Assembly: GCA_025980625.1 (NCBI GenBank)
Contig: JAICXG010000007.1
Location: forward strand, 1-27,503
Reading direction: 5' to 3'
DNA from: Chthoniobacterales bacterium
Lineage (GTDB): Bacteria > Verrucomicrobiota > Verrucomicrobiia > Chthoniobacterales > UBA10450
Length of the DNA: 27,503 bases
A model generated the notes under the pieces. The model was not told where the DNA came from and did not search any database. It worked only from the letters and a program-made list of their open reading frames with translations. Positions 7,364-14,258 of the stretch are shown piece after piece. The position numbers were made by a program, and so were the translations under genes. Position 1 is the first letter of the stretch. The number at the start of each line of letters is the position of its first letter.

Positions 7364-8620
7364 TCACTCACGTCTCGGCGGGCGCGCCTTCAATACCGGT
7401 TCGAGGTTCGGCAGAAACGCCGTCAGCAGTCCGAGCAGGGGCAGGAACGAGCAGATTTCAAAAACAAAACGGATGCTGGTACGGTCGGCCAGTTCGCCGA
7501 GAACAGCGGAGCCAATACCGGCCATGCCAAAGGCGAGGCCAAAAAAGAGGCCGGCGATGAGCCCGACTTTCCCCGGCACGAGCTCCTGCGCGTAGACCAG
7601 AATCGCGGAGAAGGCCGACGCCAGAATGATCCCGATGATAACGGTGAGGATGCCGGTCCAGAGAAGATTCGCATAGGGCAACGCGATCGTGAAAGGCGCC
7701 ACGCCGAGAATCGAGAACCAGATGACGAGCTTGCGTCCGTAGCGATCGCCGATCGGCCCGCCGAGGATTGTCCCGAGGGCAACCGCGAACAGGAAAAGGA
7801 AGAGATGCAGTTGTGCGCTCTGGACGGAGAGATGGAATTTGTGGATCAGGTAAAAGGTGTAGTAATTCGTTAGGCTGGCGAGATAAAAATACTTCGAGAA
7901 GATCAGGATTCCGAGAATTACGAGAGCAAAGCGGACGCGCCGCGAGAGCGGCCCACTCACACGCGTCAACGATTCCGGCCGTGCCCGGATATCGGCCAAA
8001 TGGTTCCGATACCAGCGGCCGACCCAGCTGAGAACCGCGATGCCAAGAAGCGCGACGAGCGCAAACCAAAGCACGCTGCCCTGCCCCTGCCGGACGACAA
8101 TCAACGCGGCAAGGAGCGGGCCTAACGAACTCCCGGCGTTCCCGCCCACCTGGAAAATCGATTGGGCAAAACCGTGGCGGCCACCCGAAGCGAGATGCGC
8201 GACCCGCGACGATTCGGGATGGAAAACCGAGGAGCCCATTCCAACGAGCCCGGCCGCCGCAAGCACCATCGCGTAATGCGTCGCCTGCGAGAGGAGAACA
8301 AGCCCGCCTAACGTCAGGGCCATTCCGCAGGCGAGCGAGTACGGTTTCGGGTGACGATCCGTATACAAACCGACAAACGGCTGGAGGATCGAAGCGGTTA
8401 ATTGAAAGGCGAGCGTGATCAGCCCGACCTGCACAAAGCTGAGCCCAAAGCTCGTCTTGAGAAGCGGATAAATCGCCGGAATCAGCGACTGGATGGTGTC
8501 GTTGAGGAGATGGGAGAAACTGATCGCGAAGAGTACCGCCAACACCGTCGAACCCGCTCTCTGCACATCGCTCTCGGTTTCGCTCTGCGTGAGATGCGTC
8601 TCGGTCACGGGCGAGGACAT
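7364..8620 (-). CDS. fsr: Fsr-like MFS efflux transporter
   Basis: This is a 418-residue, twelve-helix major facilitator protein. It shows the loop-2 signature FVGLYTDRHPKPYS and the characteristic Fsr (fosmidomycin resistance) block VGMGSSVFHPESSRVA followed by HGFAQSIFQVGGNAGSSLGPLLAA, which closely resembles the Escherichia coli Fsr segment as I recall it. A second-half loop GGPIGDRYGRKLVIW is also present. The family exports fosmidomycin and possibly other compounds; the natural substrate is not known. The first 25 residues are polar and precede the first helix. It is the first gene of a two-gene unit with dedA and is divergent from queD with a 73-base gap. I am sure of the MFS family and fairly sure of the Fsr subfamily. 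Confidence 0.85.
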   Translation of the reverse strand: MSSPVTETHLTQSETESDVQRAGSTVLAVLFAISFSHLLNDTIQSLIPAIYPLLKTSFGLSFVQVGLITLAFQLTASILQPFVGLYTDRHPKPYSLACGMALTLGGLVLLSQATHYAMVLAAAGLVGMGSSVFHPESSRVAHLASGGRHGFAQSIFQVGGNAGSSLGPLLAALIVVRQGQGSVLWFALVALLGIAVLSWVGRWYRNHLADIRARPESLTRVSGPLSRRVRFALVILGILIFSKYFYLASLTNYYTFYLIHKFHLSVQSAQLHLFLFLFAVALGTILGGPIGDRYGRKLVIWFSILGVAPFTIALPYANLLWTGILTVIIGIILASAFSAILVYAQELVPGKVGLIAGLFFGLAFGMAGIGSAVLGELADRTSIRFVFEICSFLPLLGLLTAFLPNLEPVLKARPPRRE

Positions 8621-8693
8621 GCGGGAGGCAAACTAATCGGCCGCCGGGCGAACGCGAATCGCGGTGCGGCTCGCATGACAGGCTGCCGCTCCG

Positions 8694-9074
8694 GTGCAAC
8701 CTTGGACGCCGGTGCGCGCTCGCCTAACGAAAGATTTCAGTTTCGAAGCAGCCCAGACTTTGCCCGCGGCCCCGGAAGGTCACAAATGCCGCCGGATGCA
8801 TGGGCACAGCTTCAAAATCGAAGTGTCGGTCGAGGGCCAGGTCGATCGGGCGAGTGGCTGGGTTTACGATCACGCCCAGATCAGCGCCGCGATCAAGCCG
8901 CTCATCCGGCAGCTCGATCATGCTTATCTCAATGAGATTGCCGGGTTGGAAAATCCGACAATCGAGAAAATGGCGGCCTGGTTTTGGGAGAAACTCGCGC
9001 CGCAACTTCCCGGGTTGTGCGAGATCGTAATCCACGAGACGCCGACCGCGCGCTGTGTCTACCGGGGCGAGTGA
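8694..9074 (+). CDS. queD: 6-carboxytetrahydropterin synthase (QueD) with altered zinc ligand
   Basis: QueD converts dihydroneopterin triphosphate to 6-carboxytetrahydropterin, the substrate of QueE. The 126-residue protein lines up along its length with Escherichia coli QueD as I recall it: DFSFEAAQTLP, PEGHKCRRMHGHSF (catalytic Cys32; zinc His36 and His38), GWVYDHAQI, QLDHAYLN (catalytic His76), GLENPTIE, and a closing TARCVYRGE. The odd point is residue 21. Family members normally have His there (FEAAHRLP), and it is the third zinc ligand; here it is Gln. Either Gln takes over, the metal site is changed, or this is a known subfamily variant. The start is a GTG; another GTG at 8712 would remove six residues. 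Confidence 0.93.
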   Translation: MQPWTPVRARLTKDFSFEAAQTLPAAPEGHKCRRMHGHSFKIEVSVEGQVDRASGWVYDHAQISAAIKPLIRQLDHAYLNEIAGLENPTIEKMAAWFWEKLAPQLPGLCEIVIHETPTARCVYRGE

Positions 9075-9133
9075 ACGGGTCCGGAAGGTTGCCGCTTTTG
9101 TGCTAGCCCGCCTTTGTGCCATGCTCCCGGCCG

Positions 9134-10324
9134 ATGGACCCGAGCATGCGCGCGCGCTTCAATGCCGACTTCTCGCCCGCAAAATACGACGCGCTCGTCC
9201 GCTGCATCCAGCAGAGCGAACGCTGGCCGGCTGATTTCCGCATCTCCGAAACCCCGCTCTTTCTCACCCGCGAGTTGCGGGACGAAATTGTCGCCGCCGC
9301 TCATGCGATCGTGGCGCAGACGCGGACGCCGGAGTTTGTCCGCCACGCGGCCAGCGCGGTTCCGGCCGGATTGGAAGTGCCTAACGAATCGGCGCACCCG
9401 CATTTTCTGGTCGTCGATTTCGGGATCTGTGAGATCCAGGGACGACTCACGCCGCGGCTGATTGAGCTGCAGGCCTTTCCCAGTCTCTACGGCTTTCAAC
9501 TCCTGCTCCTCGGCTGTCTGCGGCAATGCTTCCCCAACATTCCGCGCGACTGGACCTCAGCCTTCAGCGGCTTGAAAGACGAAAGCTATCTCGCACTGCT
9601 GCGCGAGGTGATCCTTGGCCGGTCGCAGCCGGAAAACGTCATTCTCCTCGAGATCGAGCCAGAAAAGCAGAAGACCCGGATCGATTTTGCCTGCACCGAA
9701 AGCCTCACCGGAGTGCGGCCGGTTTGCCTAACGAGGATAAGACAACGTGGACGGCAGTTATTTTACGAGCGCGACGGGCGCGAAGTCCGAATCGAGCGGA
9801 TCTATAACCGCGTCATTTTCGACGAGCTGCTGCGCCGGCCCGATCTCACCCCCGGGTTTCACTTTCAGGACGACCTCGATGTCTTCTGGGCTGGGCACCC
9901 GAACTGGTATTTTCGCATCAGCAAACATTCCCTGCCCTTTCTCAAGACCCGGCATACCGCGCCGGCCTTTTTTGCTGACGAATTTCCGCCCGACGAACCG
10001 CTCGAGGATTACGTCCTCAAGCCGCTTTACTCCTTCGCCGGGCTCGGTGTCGACATGGCGCCAACGCCCGAAAAACTCGCCAAGCTCGACTCGCCGCACA
10101 GCTGGATCCTGCAAAAGAAAGTGCCCTACGCCGAATGCGTCCAGACCGTCGATGGCCGCCGTTCCAAGGCGGAAATCCGGATGATGTTCCTCTGGCCTAA
10201 CGAAGGCGACCCAATCCTGGCGAATAATCTCGTCCGGATGAGCCAGGGCCAAATGATGGGAGTTGATTTCAATAAGGAAAAAACCTGGGTCGGCGCCAGC
10301 ATCGCGCTGCACGGGCGAGACTGA
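9134..10324 (+). CDS. ATP-grasp-like protein of unknown function
   Basis: I do not recognise a named family. From ATG at 9134 the product is 396 residues, soluble, with no signal peptide. Segments resemble circularly permuted ATP-grasp or glutathionylspermidine-synthase-like ligases: PHFLVVDFGI and PRLIELQAFPSLYGFQ (about 89-122, acidic residue followed by an E-x-Q/N-type metal motif), IERIYNRVIFDEL (220-232), YVLKPLYSFAGLGV (293-306, like the ATP-binding Lys plus glycine-rich loop), WILQKKV (324-330), and AEIRMMFLW followed by NNLVRMSQG (346-372). These imply ATP-dependent carboxylate ligation, but the substrate is not visible. It starts about 60 bases after queD on the same strand, so it may be co-transcribed, and it converges on the toxin gene. 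Three iterated-motif copies lie inside it. Confidence 0.8.
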   Translation: MDPSMRARFNADFSPAKYDALVRCIQQSERWPADFRISETPLFLTRELRDEIVAAAHAIVAQTRTPEFVRHAASAVPAGLEVPNESAHPHFLVVDFGICEIQGRLTPRLIELQAFPSLYGFQLLLLGCLRQCFPNIPRDWTSAFSGLKDESYLALLREVILGRSQPENVILLEIEPEKQKTRIDFACTESLTGVRPVCLTRIRQRGRQLFYERDGREVRIERIYNRVIFDELLRRPDLTPGFHFQDDLDVFWAGHPNWYFRISKHSLPFLKTRHTAPAFFADEFPPDEPLEDYVLKPLYSFAGLGVDMAPTPEKLAKLDSPHSWILQKKVPYAECVQTVDGRRSKAEIRMMFLWPNEGDPILANNLVRMSQGQMMGVDFNKEKTWVGASIALHGRD

Positions 10325-10346
10325 TCGGCAACGCGAAACCGCGAGG

Positions 10347-10469
10347 CCCTCACTGCCGCGCTTCGCGCGCGCGTCTCTCCCACGGGAGAGAGCTGAATGC
10401 CTGCCATCCACGAGAGGGCAATCCCTCTCCCCTTTGGGAGAGGCGGACGGCGGCAGACGCCGGTGAGGG
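10347..10469. repeat. Two-hairpin intergenic palindromic element
   Basis: An outer inverted repeat CCCTCAC (10347-10353) and GTGAGGG (10463-10469) encloses two perfect stem-loops. The first is TCTCTCCC (10374-10381) with GGGAGAGA (10384-10391). The second is CCTCTCCC (10424-10431) with GGGAGAGG (10436-10443) and a CTTT loop. The element fills the gap between two convergent genes, where it could end transcription from both sides. Repeats with this CCCTCAC / CTCTCCC pattern are familiar from intergenic regions of other GC-rich bacteria. Confidence 0.8.
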
Positions 10470-10497
10470 TTCCCGGGCAACTCTCGACAGACCGGAC

Positions 10498-10956
10498 CTA
10501 ACGACCGACCAGCCGCGGGTCGAACGTAAAGTCGACCGGCTTGTGCAGGCGGAGCTGGCGGAATTTCGGGTGCGCCGGGTTGAGAAGAAAATTTCGCTCC
10601 GCCGGCAGCACCGCGCTCGGCAGGGCGAGCACGACCGAGCGACCTTCGCGCACCCAGCGATCCCCGATTTGCATCGTGACCGGGCCGGGCGGGGAAGTAC
10701 GCCAATCCGACGACAGCTTTTTCGCCGGCAACTCCTCCATCAAGGCCGCGTCCCACTCGACGAAATAAGCCAGATACTTGTCGTGCGGCACGAGCGGCTG
10801 GAGGTGGACGAAAATCTCCAGGGCGGCGAGCGACTGATGCTCGCTCAGGTAGACCATCGCCACGCCGGGCGAATTCCAGCGGCCGCCGAAGCGTTTCGCG
10901 CCCTCGCCGGAGAACGCATCGCGGCGCGGTCTATCGATGCGCCAACCAGACGGCAT
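10498..10956 (-). CDS. RES-domain toxin
   Basis: RES toxins are small ADP-ribosyltransferase-fold enzymes that deplete NAD+ or modify targets, and they pair with Xre/ParS-type antitoxins. The 152-residue protein is typical in size and order: WRI near the N-terminus (Arg6), AFSGEGAKRFGGRWNSPG (about 14-31), MVYLSEHQSLAALEIFVHL (34-52, with the conserved Glu47), later VLALPSAVLPAERNFLLNP (with the conserved Ser), and a C-terminal FDPRL. Conserved Arg, Glu and Ser, the letters of the domain name, are all present, so it looks active. Its ATG overlaps the antitoxin stop by one base. Its TAG stop (10498-10500) is formed by a copy of the iterated motif. Confidence 0.92.
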   Translation of the reverse strand: MPSGWRIDRPRRDAFSGEGAKRFGGRWNSPGVAMVYLSEHQSLAALEIFVHLQPLVPHDKYLAYFVEWDAALMEELPAKKLSSDWRTSPPGPVTMQIGDRWVREGRSVVLALPSAVLPAERNFLLNPAHPKFRQLRLHKPVDFTFDPRLVGR

Positions 10957-11402
10957 CAGGAGTAAACGCCGTAATCAATCCGGCCGAGCAGCTTCTCGAC
11001 CTCGCGCGCGCCCGCCTCAGTCTGCGCGTACTCGAGCGGCATGGCGCCGCCGAGCCCGCGCTGCGGCGCTTTGAGCCAGCGGCGCGCGTTCTCGACGCTG
11101 CCAAAAAGATGGACCGCGTGGCCGAGCAACCGGGCGAACCGGACGACCTTGTCTGACTCATCCGAAGTAAGGCGACCGCTAGCCTTGCGCCGGTGCATGG
11201 TCGCCCGGGCCAGACCAAGGAGAGCGGCGAGTCGATCGAGCGGAAGATCGAGCTGCTGCTGGAGGGCTTCCAGTTCGCCGAAATCAAGTCCGCTCTGCAC
11301 CACCTGCACCACCTGGGCAGGGGAAGGATTCGGATGTTCGGTTGCGACGTGCGATGCGACCAAGCCGTGGCTGACTGAACGGCCTTTTGTTCTCTGTTTC
11401 AT
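10956..11402 (-). CDS. Xre/MbcA/ParS-type antitoxin
   Basis: From ATG at 11402 the product is 148 residues. A basic, poorly structured N-terminus is followed by a helix-turn-helix region (about 50-75, LPLDRLAALLGLARATMHRR). The C-terminal toxin-binding domain of the DUF2384/MbcA-ParS family (about 95-148) shows HLFGSVENARRWL, GGAMPLEYAQTEAGAREVE and a final RIDYGVYS. It precedes the RES toxin with a TGATG overlap, the usual order for this system. A TTG at 11411 would add three residues, but a good promoter (11410-11438) predicts transcription starting at about 11402-11403, which argues for the ATG and for a nearly leaderless message. DNA binding by the HTH usually gives autoregulation. Confidence 0.92.
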   Translation of the reverse strand: MKQRTKGRSVSHGLVASHVATEHPNPSPAQVVQVVQSGLDFGELEALQQQLDLPLDRLAALLGLARATMHRRKASGRLTSDESDKVVRFARLLGHAVHLFGSVENARRWLKAPQRGLGGAMPLEYAQTEAGAREVEKLLGRIDYGVYS

Positions 11403-11409
11403 TTGCGAC

Positions 11410-11438
11410 AATATACCTTATCAAATGAAGCGATGCAA
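11410..11438 (-). promoter_or_regulatory. Promoter for the Xre-RES operon
   Basis: On the minus strand TTGCAT (-35, 11433-11438) and TATATT (-10, 11410-11415) are separated by exactly 17 bases, matching the sigma70 consensus at 4 and 5 of 6 positions. The predicted start is about 11402-11403, at the antitoxin ATG. A 6-bp inverted repeat, CATTTG (11400-11405) and CAAATG (11422-11427), flanks the -10 and is a candidate operator for autorepression. The local AT-richness stands out against the surroundings. Confidence 0.6.
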
Positions 11439-11451
11439 CCAAACGGTTCCG

Positions 11452-11616
11452 GGTAACGCACGCATTCTGCGTGCTGGCGACGGTGTTTCACCGTCGCGAA
11501 CTTTTCTCTAAACGCCCACATGAGATGACCCGCGCACGCTGCGTGTCTGACGCGCGTTGAAGAAAAGTTCGTTGCGGTGGAACACCGCAACGGCACGCCA
11601 GGAGGCGTGCGCTACC
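11452..11616. repeat. Nested palindromic intergenic element
   Basis: The element is symmetric at several levels. The outer arms are GGTAACGCACGC (11452-11463) and GCGTGCGCTACC (11605-11616), matching at 11 of 12 positions. Inside lie two 9-bp hairpins with 3-base loops: GCGACGGTG/CACCGTCGC (11477-11497) and GTTGCGGTG/CACCGCAAC (11571-11591). Inner arms GAACTTTTCT (11498-11507) and AGAAAAGTTC (11561-11570) pair with each other. The right end covers the kbl stop codon. The organisation suggests a small non-autonomous mobile repeat or a large structured RNA end. Confidence 0.8.
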
Positions 11617-12796
11617 GGGCGAGCTCCGCGTTCGTCTCGGCAAAGGCGTTGACCGCGTGCTCCAGTTCTTTGCGCGTGTGCGCGGCCGAGACTTGGGTGC
11701 GAATCCGCGCAGTGCCGTGCGGCACGACCGGGTAAAAGAAGCCGATGACGTAAACGCCTTTCTCCAGCATGCGGGCGGCGAATTTTTGCGAAAGGGCCGC
11801 GTCGCCCAGCATAATCGGGACGATCGGATGGGTCCCGGGTTTGATTGTCAGTCCTTTGCTCGTTAGGGCAGCCCGGAAATATTTTGTGTTTTCCTCCAGT
11901 TTGTCGCGCAGCTCGGTCGAGCTGGTGAGTAGCTCGAGCGCCTTGAGCGAGGCGGCCACGATCGGGGGCGCGACGCTGTTGGAAAAGAGATAGGGCCGGG
12001 AGCGTTGCCGCAGGAGCGCGACGATCTCCTTCCGTCCACTCGTGTAACCGCCGCTGGCGCCACCGAGGGCTTTGCCTAAGGTCCCGGTGATCACGTCAAC
12101 GCGACCTTGCACGCCGCAAAATTCCGGCGTCCCGCGCCCGTTCTTACCGATGAACCCGGCGGCGTGCGCGTCGTCCACCATCACCATCGCCTCGTACTTG
12201 TCGGCGAGGTCGCAGATTTCTTTCAATTTCGCGATGTAGCCGTCCATCGAGAAAACGCCATCGGTCGCGATGAGGCGGAAGCGCGCTTCTTTCGCCGCCT
12301 GCAACTGCTTCTCCAGATCGGCCATGTCGCAATTCTTGTAGCGATAGCGCTGTGCTTTGCAGAGCCGGACGCCATCGATGATCGAGGCGTGATTCAGCTC
12401 GTCGGAAATGACCGCGTCCTCTTCGCCTAACAATGTTTCGAAGAGCCCGCCGTTGGCGTCGAAACAGGAAGGGTAGAGAATGGTGTCTTCGGTCCCGAGA
12501 AATTTCGTCAGCGCCGCCTCGAGTTCCTTGTGAATGTCCTGGGTGCCGCAAATGAAGCGCACACTGGCCATCCCGAAGCCGTGGGTGTCGAGTGCTTCCT
12601 TCGCCGCCGCGATCAGCGCGGGGTGATCGGCCAGGCCGAGATAATTGTTCGCACAAAGATTGATCACGCGCCGGCCGTCCGCGATCGAGACCTCGGCGTT
12701 CTGCGGTCCGGTGATGATGCGCTCGGTTTTGTAAAGTCCCTGCGCCTTGATTTCTTCGAGGGTGGAAGTGATTTGATCGGCAACCTTTGCGAGCAT
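11612..12796 (-). CDS. kbl: Glycine C-acetyltransferase (2-amino-3-ketobutyrate CoA ligase)
   Basis: Kbl is a PLP enzyme that cleaves 2-amino-3-ketobutyrate with CoA to glycine and acetyl-CoA, completing threonine breakdown started by threonine dehydrogenase. The 394-residue protein is full length. It has NLCANNYLGL (46-55), GFGMASVRFICGT (73-84), SDELNHASIIDG (131-142), VDDAHAAGFIG (207-217, Asp208 and His211 contacting PLP), and GTLGKALGGASGG with the Schiff-base Lys242. The distinction from the related 8-amino-7-oxononanoate synthase rests on the CANNYLG and RFICGTQ segments. No tdh gene is adjacent. A GAGG ribosome site lies eight bases before the ATG. Downstream is the nested palindrome, upstream a cluster of four stem-loops. 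Confidence 0.95.
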   Translation of the reverse strand: MLAKVADQITSTLEEIKAQGLYKTERIITGPQNAEVSIADGRRVINLCANNYLGLADHPALIAAAKEALDTHGFGMASVRFICGTQDIHKELEAALTKFLGTEDTILYPSCFDANGGLFETLLGEEDAVISDELNHASIIDGVRLCKAQRYRYKNCDMADLEKQLQAAKEARFRLIATDGVFSMDGYIAKLKEICDLADKYEAMVMVDDAHAAGFIGKNGRGTPEFCGVQGRVDVITGTLGKALGGASGGYTSGRKEIVALLRQRSRPYLFSNSVAPPIVAASLKALELLTSSTELRDKLEENTKYFRAALTSKGLTIKPGTHPIVPIMLGDAALSQKFAARMLEKGVYVIGFFYPVVPHGTARIRTQVSAAHTRKELEHAVNAFAETNAELAR

Positions 12797-12839
12797 GCGG
12801 CAATCCTCGCGGAAACTCCGCGCGCTGCCAAGCCCCGGA

Positions 12840-12977
12840 AGTCAGGCTTCCAGCCTGACTCGGCCGGCAACCATCCTGGTTGCCGGTTCCTGTGGCCGAG
12901 AGCCAGGACCGTCAGCTATCTCCCCTCCTTCGAATCGCCGGGCTGGAAGCCCGGCGGCCGAATCGGGCAAGATGCCC
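12840..12977. repeat. Cluster of four short stem-loops with 3-base loops
   Basis: Four perfect inverted repeats follow one another: AGTCAGGCT-TCC-AGCCTGACT (12840-12860), CCGGCAACCA-TCC-TGGTTGCCGG (12864-12886), CGCCGGGCT-GGA-AGCCCGGCG (12936-12956) and GGGCA-AGA-TGCCC (12965-12977). All have 3-base loops (TCC, its complement GGA, or AGA), but the stem sequences differ, so the shape rather than the sequence is shared. They lie between the propeller gene and kbl, which are transcribed in the same direction, and could act as terminators or mRNA-end stabilisers for the propeller unit. Confidence 0.8.
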
Positions 12978-12983
12978 AACTTC

Positions 12984-14225
12984 CTACTGCAAGCTATAAA
13001 TCTCAACGAGCGCGGTCCCGGTCGTATCTCCAGCTCCGCGGACAACGGCGGTATAGTTGCCGGCCGGGAGAGTGGCATAGATCGCCGACTCGTTCGGGTC
13101 AGTCGGCGCCAAACCGGTCGCGCTAATCTGGTCCCCCTGGGTGTCCTGCCAGTCATCATTGGAAGCGATCAGCGCGCCGCTTGAGTTATGTAACTCCAAT
13201 GTAGGATCGGCTAATGCGTTGGTCGCTCCCGCCTGACTTAGCGAAGGTCCAATCGCCCGCACTAACACCGCGCTATTCGCGAGCGCATTTCCGCCCACAA
13301 TAAACCCACCGATCAAGACATCGTCACCCGTTCCTACCAACCCGCGCGCGCTGATGTTGCGCAGTTTCTCAGTCACTGGTTCAAAGGCGAGAGACGATAG
13401 CGGACTTAATCCTGATACAAACAGTGTTTTCGTTCCATCCGGGCTAACTTTCTCAATGGAGCTAGTCTGGTCCGGTAAGATTTCTCCGACGAACAGACTT
13501 CCTGCACTGTCGAAGGCCAGAGCATACGGGGATCCTTGGAAGCCGGACGCGAAAACACTCGGATTGCCCGCATCCAACGGAGCAAACTTCAGGATTTCGT
13601 CGTTGACCGCTGCATACAGGTTGCCACCCGTATCGAACGCCAATCCCGCTCCACCTACAAGTGAGAAGGTACTGCCTGTTCCATCGGGAGTATATCGAAT
13701 GATCCCACCATCGAAATCGAAGGGCCCCGGCGGGATGGTGGCGTAGAGATCGCCTGCAGCATTGAAAGCAAGCGCAATCGGGCTGCCCGATTCGAACCCG
13801 TGATACGACCCGAAGAGGCTCTTCGCCCCATCGGGAGTGAATTTCCAAATGCTTCCTGTATCGCCGGTGCTGAAGGTCACATATAAATTGCCCACGCCAT
13901 CAAACGCCAGGCCGCCAGGGATGCTGATCCCGGTGGCAAACACCGTCATCTCGCCGCCAGGTGTAATCTTTGTGATATCGCGAAACTGCCCCGGCCCTAC
14001 CGAAACAAAGAGATTGCCTGCCCGGTCAAAGGCAACTCCTCCGGGCTGGTCGAGCCCCGATGCAAACATGCTCTTCGTGCCATCGGGTGAGAACTTCAAG
14101 ATAGTGCCCTCTTCTGCCTGCGGCAGGTAGAGGTCACCCGGAGCTGAACGCGCGTCATAACCAACGGTTAGCAGTGCCAAGACGACGGCTCCGGTAAATG
14201 CGATGAAGAGCCTTTGTTTTTTCAT
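12984..14225 (-). CDS. Secreted NHL/SMP-30-like beta-propeller protein
   Basis: The 413-residue protein has a signal peptide (residues 1-28, LFIAFTGAVVLALLTVGY, cut near SA-PG). A beta-propeller follows at about 29-280, made of repeats of about 45 residues of the form GNLYV..G.I.KF.PDGTKS.FASGL..PGGLAFD. Residues 281-413 form a separate beta-rich domain (FEPVTEKLRNISARG, VLVRAIGPSL, LELH.SSGALIASNDDW, DPNESAIYATLPAGNYTAVVRG). I recall this domain as common at the ends of secreted verrucomicrobial and acidobacterial proteins. Its role is not known to me; surface attachment or sorting is a guess. The gene is downstream of and paralogous to the 464-residue protein, 33 bases apart. No catalytic residues can be assigned. 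Confidence 0.88.
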   Translation of the reverse strand: MKKQRLFIAFTGAVVLALLTVGYDARSAPGDLYLPQAEEGTILKFSPDGTKSMFASGLDQPGGVAFDRAGNLFVSVGPGQFRDITKITPGGEMTVFATGISIPGGLAFDGVGNLYVTFSTGDTGSIWKFTPDGAKSLFGSYHGFESGSPIALAFNAAGDLYATIPPGPFDFDGGIIRYTPDGTGSTFSLVGGAGLAFDTGGNLYAAVNDEILKFAPLDAGNPSVFASGFQGSPYALAFDSAGSLFVGEILPDQTSSIEKVSPDGTKTLFVSGLSPLSSLAFEPVTEKLRNISARGLVGTGDDVLIGGFIVGGNALANSAVLVRAIGPSLSQAGATNALADPTLELHNSSGALIASNDDWQDTQGDQISATGLAPTDPNESAIYATLPAGNYTAVVRGAGDTTGTALVEIYSLQ

Positions 14226-14258
14226 GGTCTTACTTTGGTGGACTTTCGGCCTGACTTC

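Noticed and set aside
7006..7873. Acidic plus-strand frame (6992-7873) opposite dedA and fsr
   Set aside because: The Glu/Asp/Arg-rich composition is the antisense image of hydrophobic membrane-protein codons; no motif supports it.
7458..8699. 413-codon minus-strand open frame overlapping the Fsr-like transporter
   Set aside because: It is in another frame of the same strand; the transporter frame has twelve hydrophobic segments and family motifs, while this one is Arg/Pro-rich and meaningless.
9758..10756. 332-codon minus-strand frame across the ATP-grasp-like gene, the intergenic hairpins and the toxin gene
   Set aside because: It runs antisense through one gene, through palindromic DNA and into another gene, with a composition typical of a shadow.
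12840..12977. CRISPR array
   Set aside because: The repeated feature is stem-loop shape; the stems have different sequences and spacing is irregular, so there are no direct repeats with spacers.
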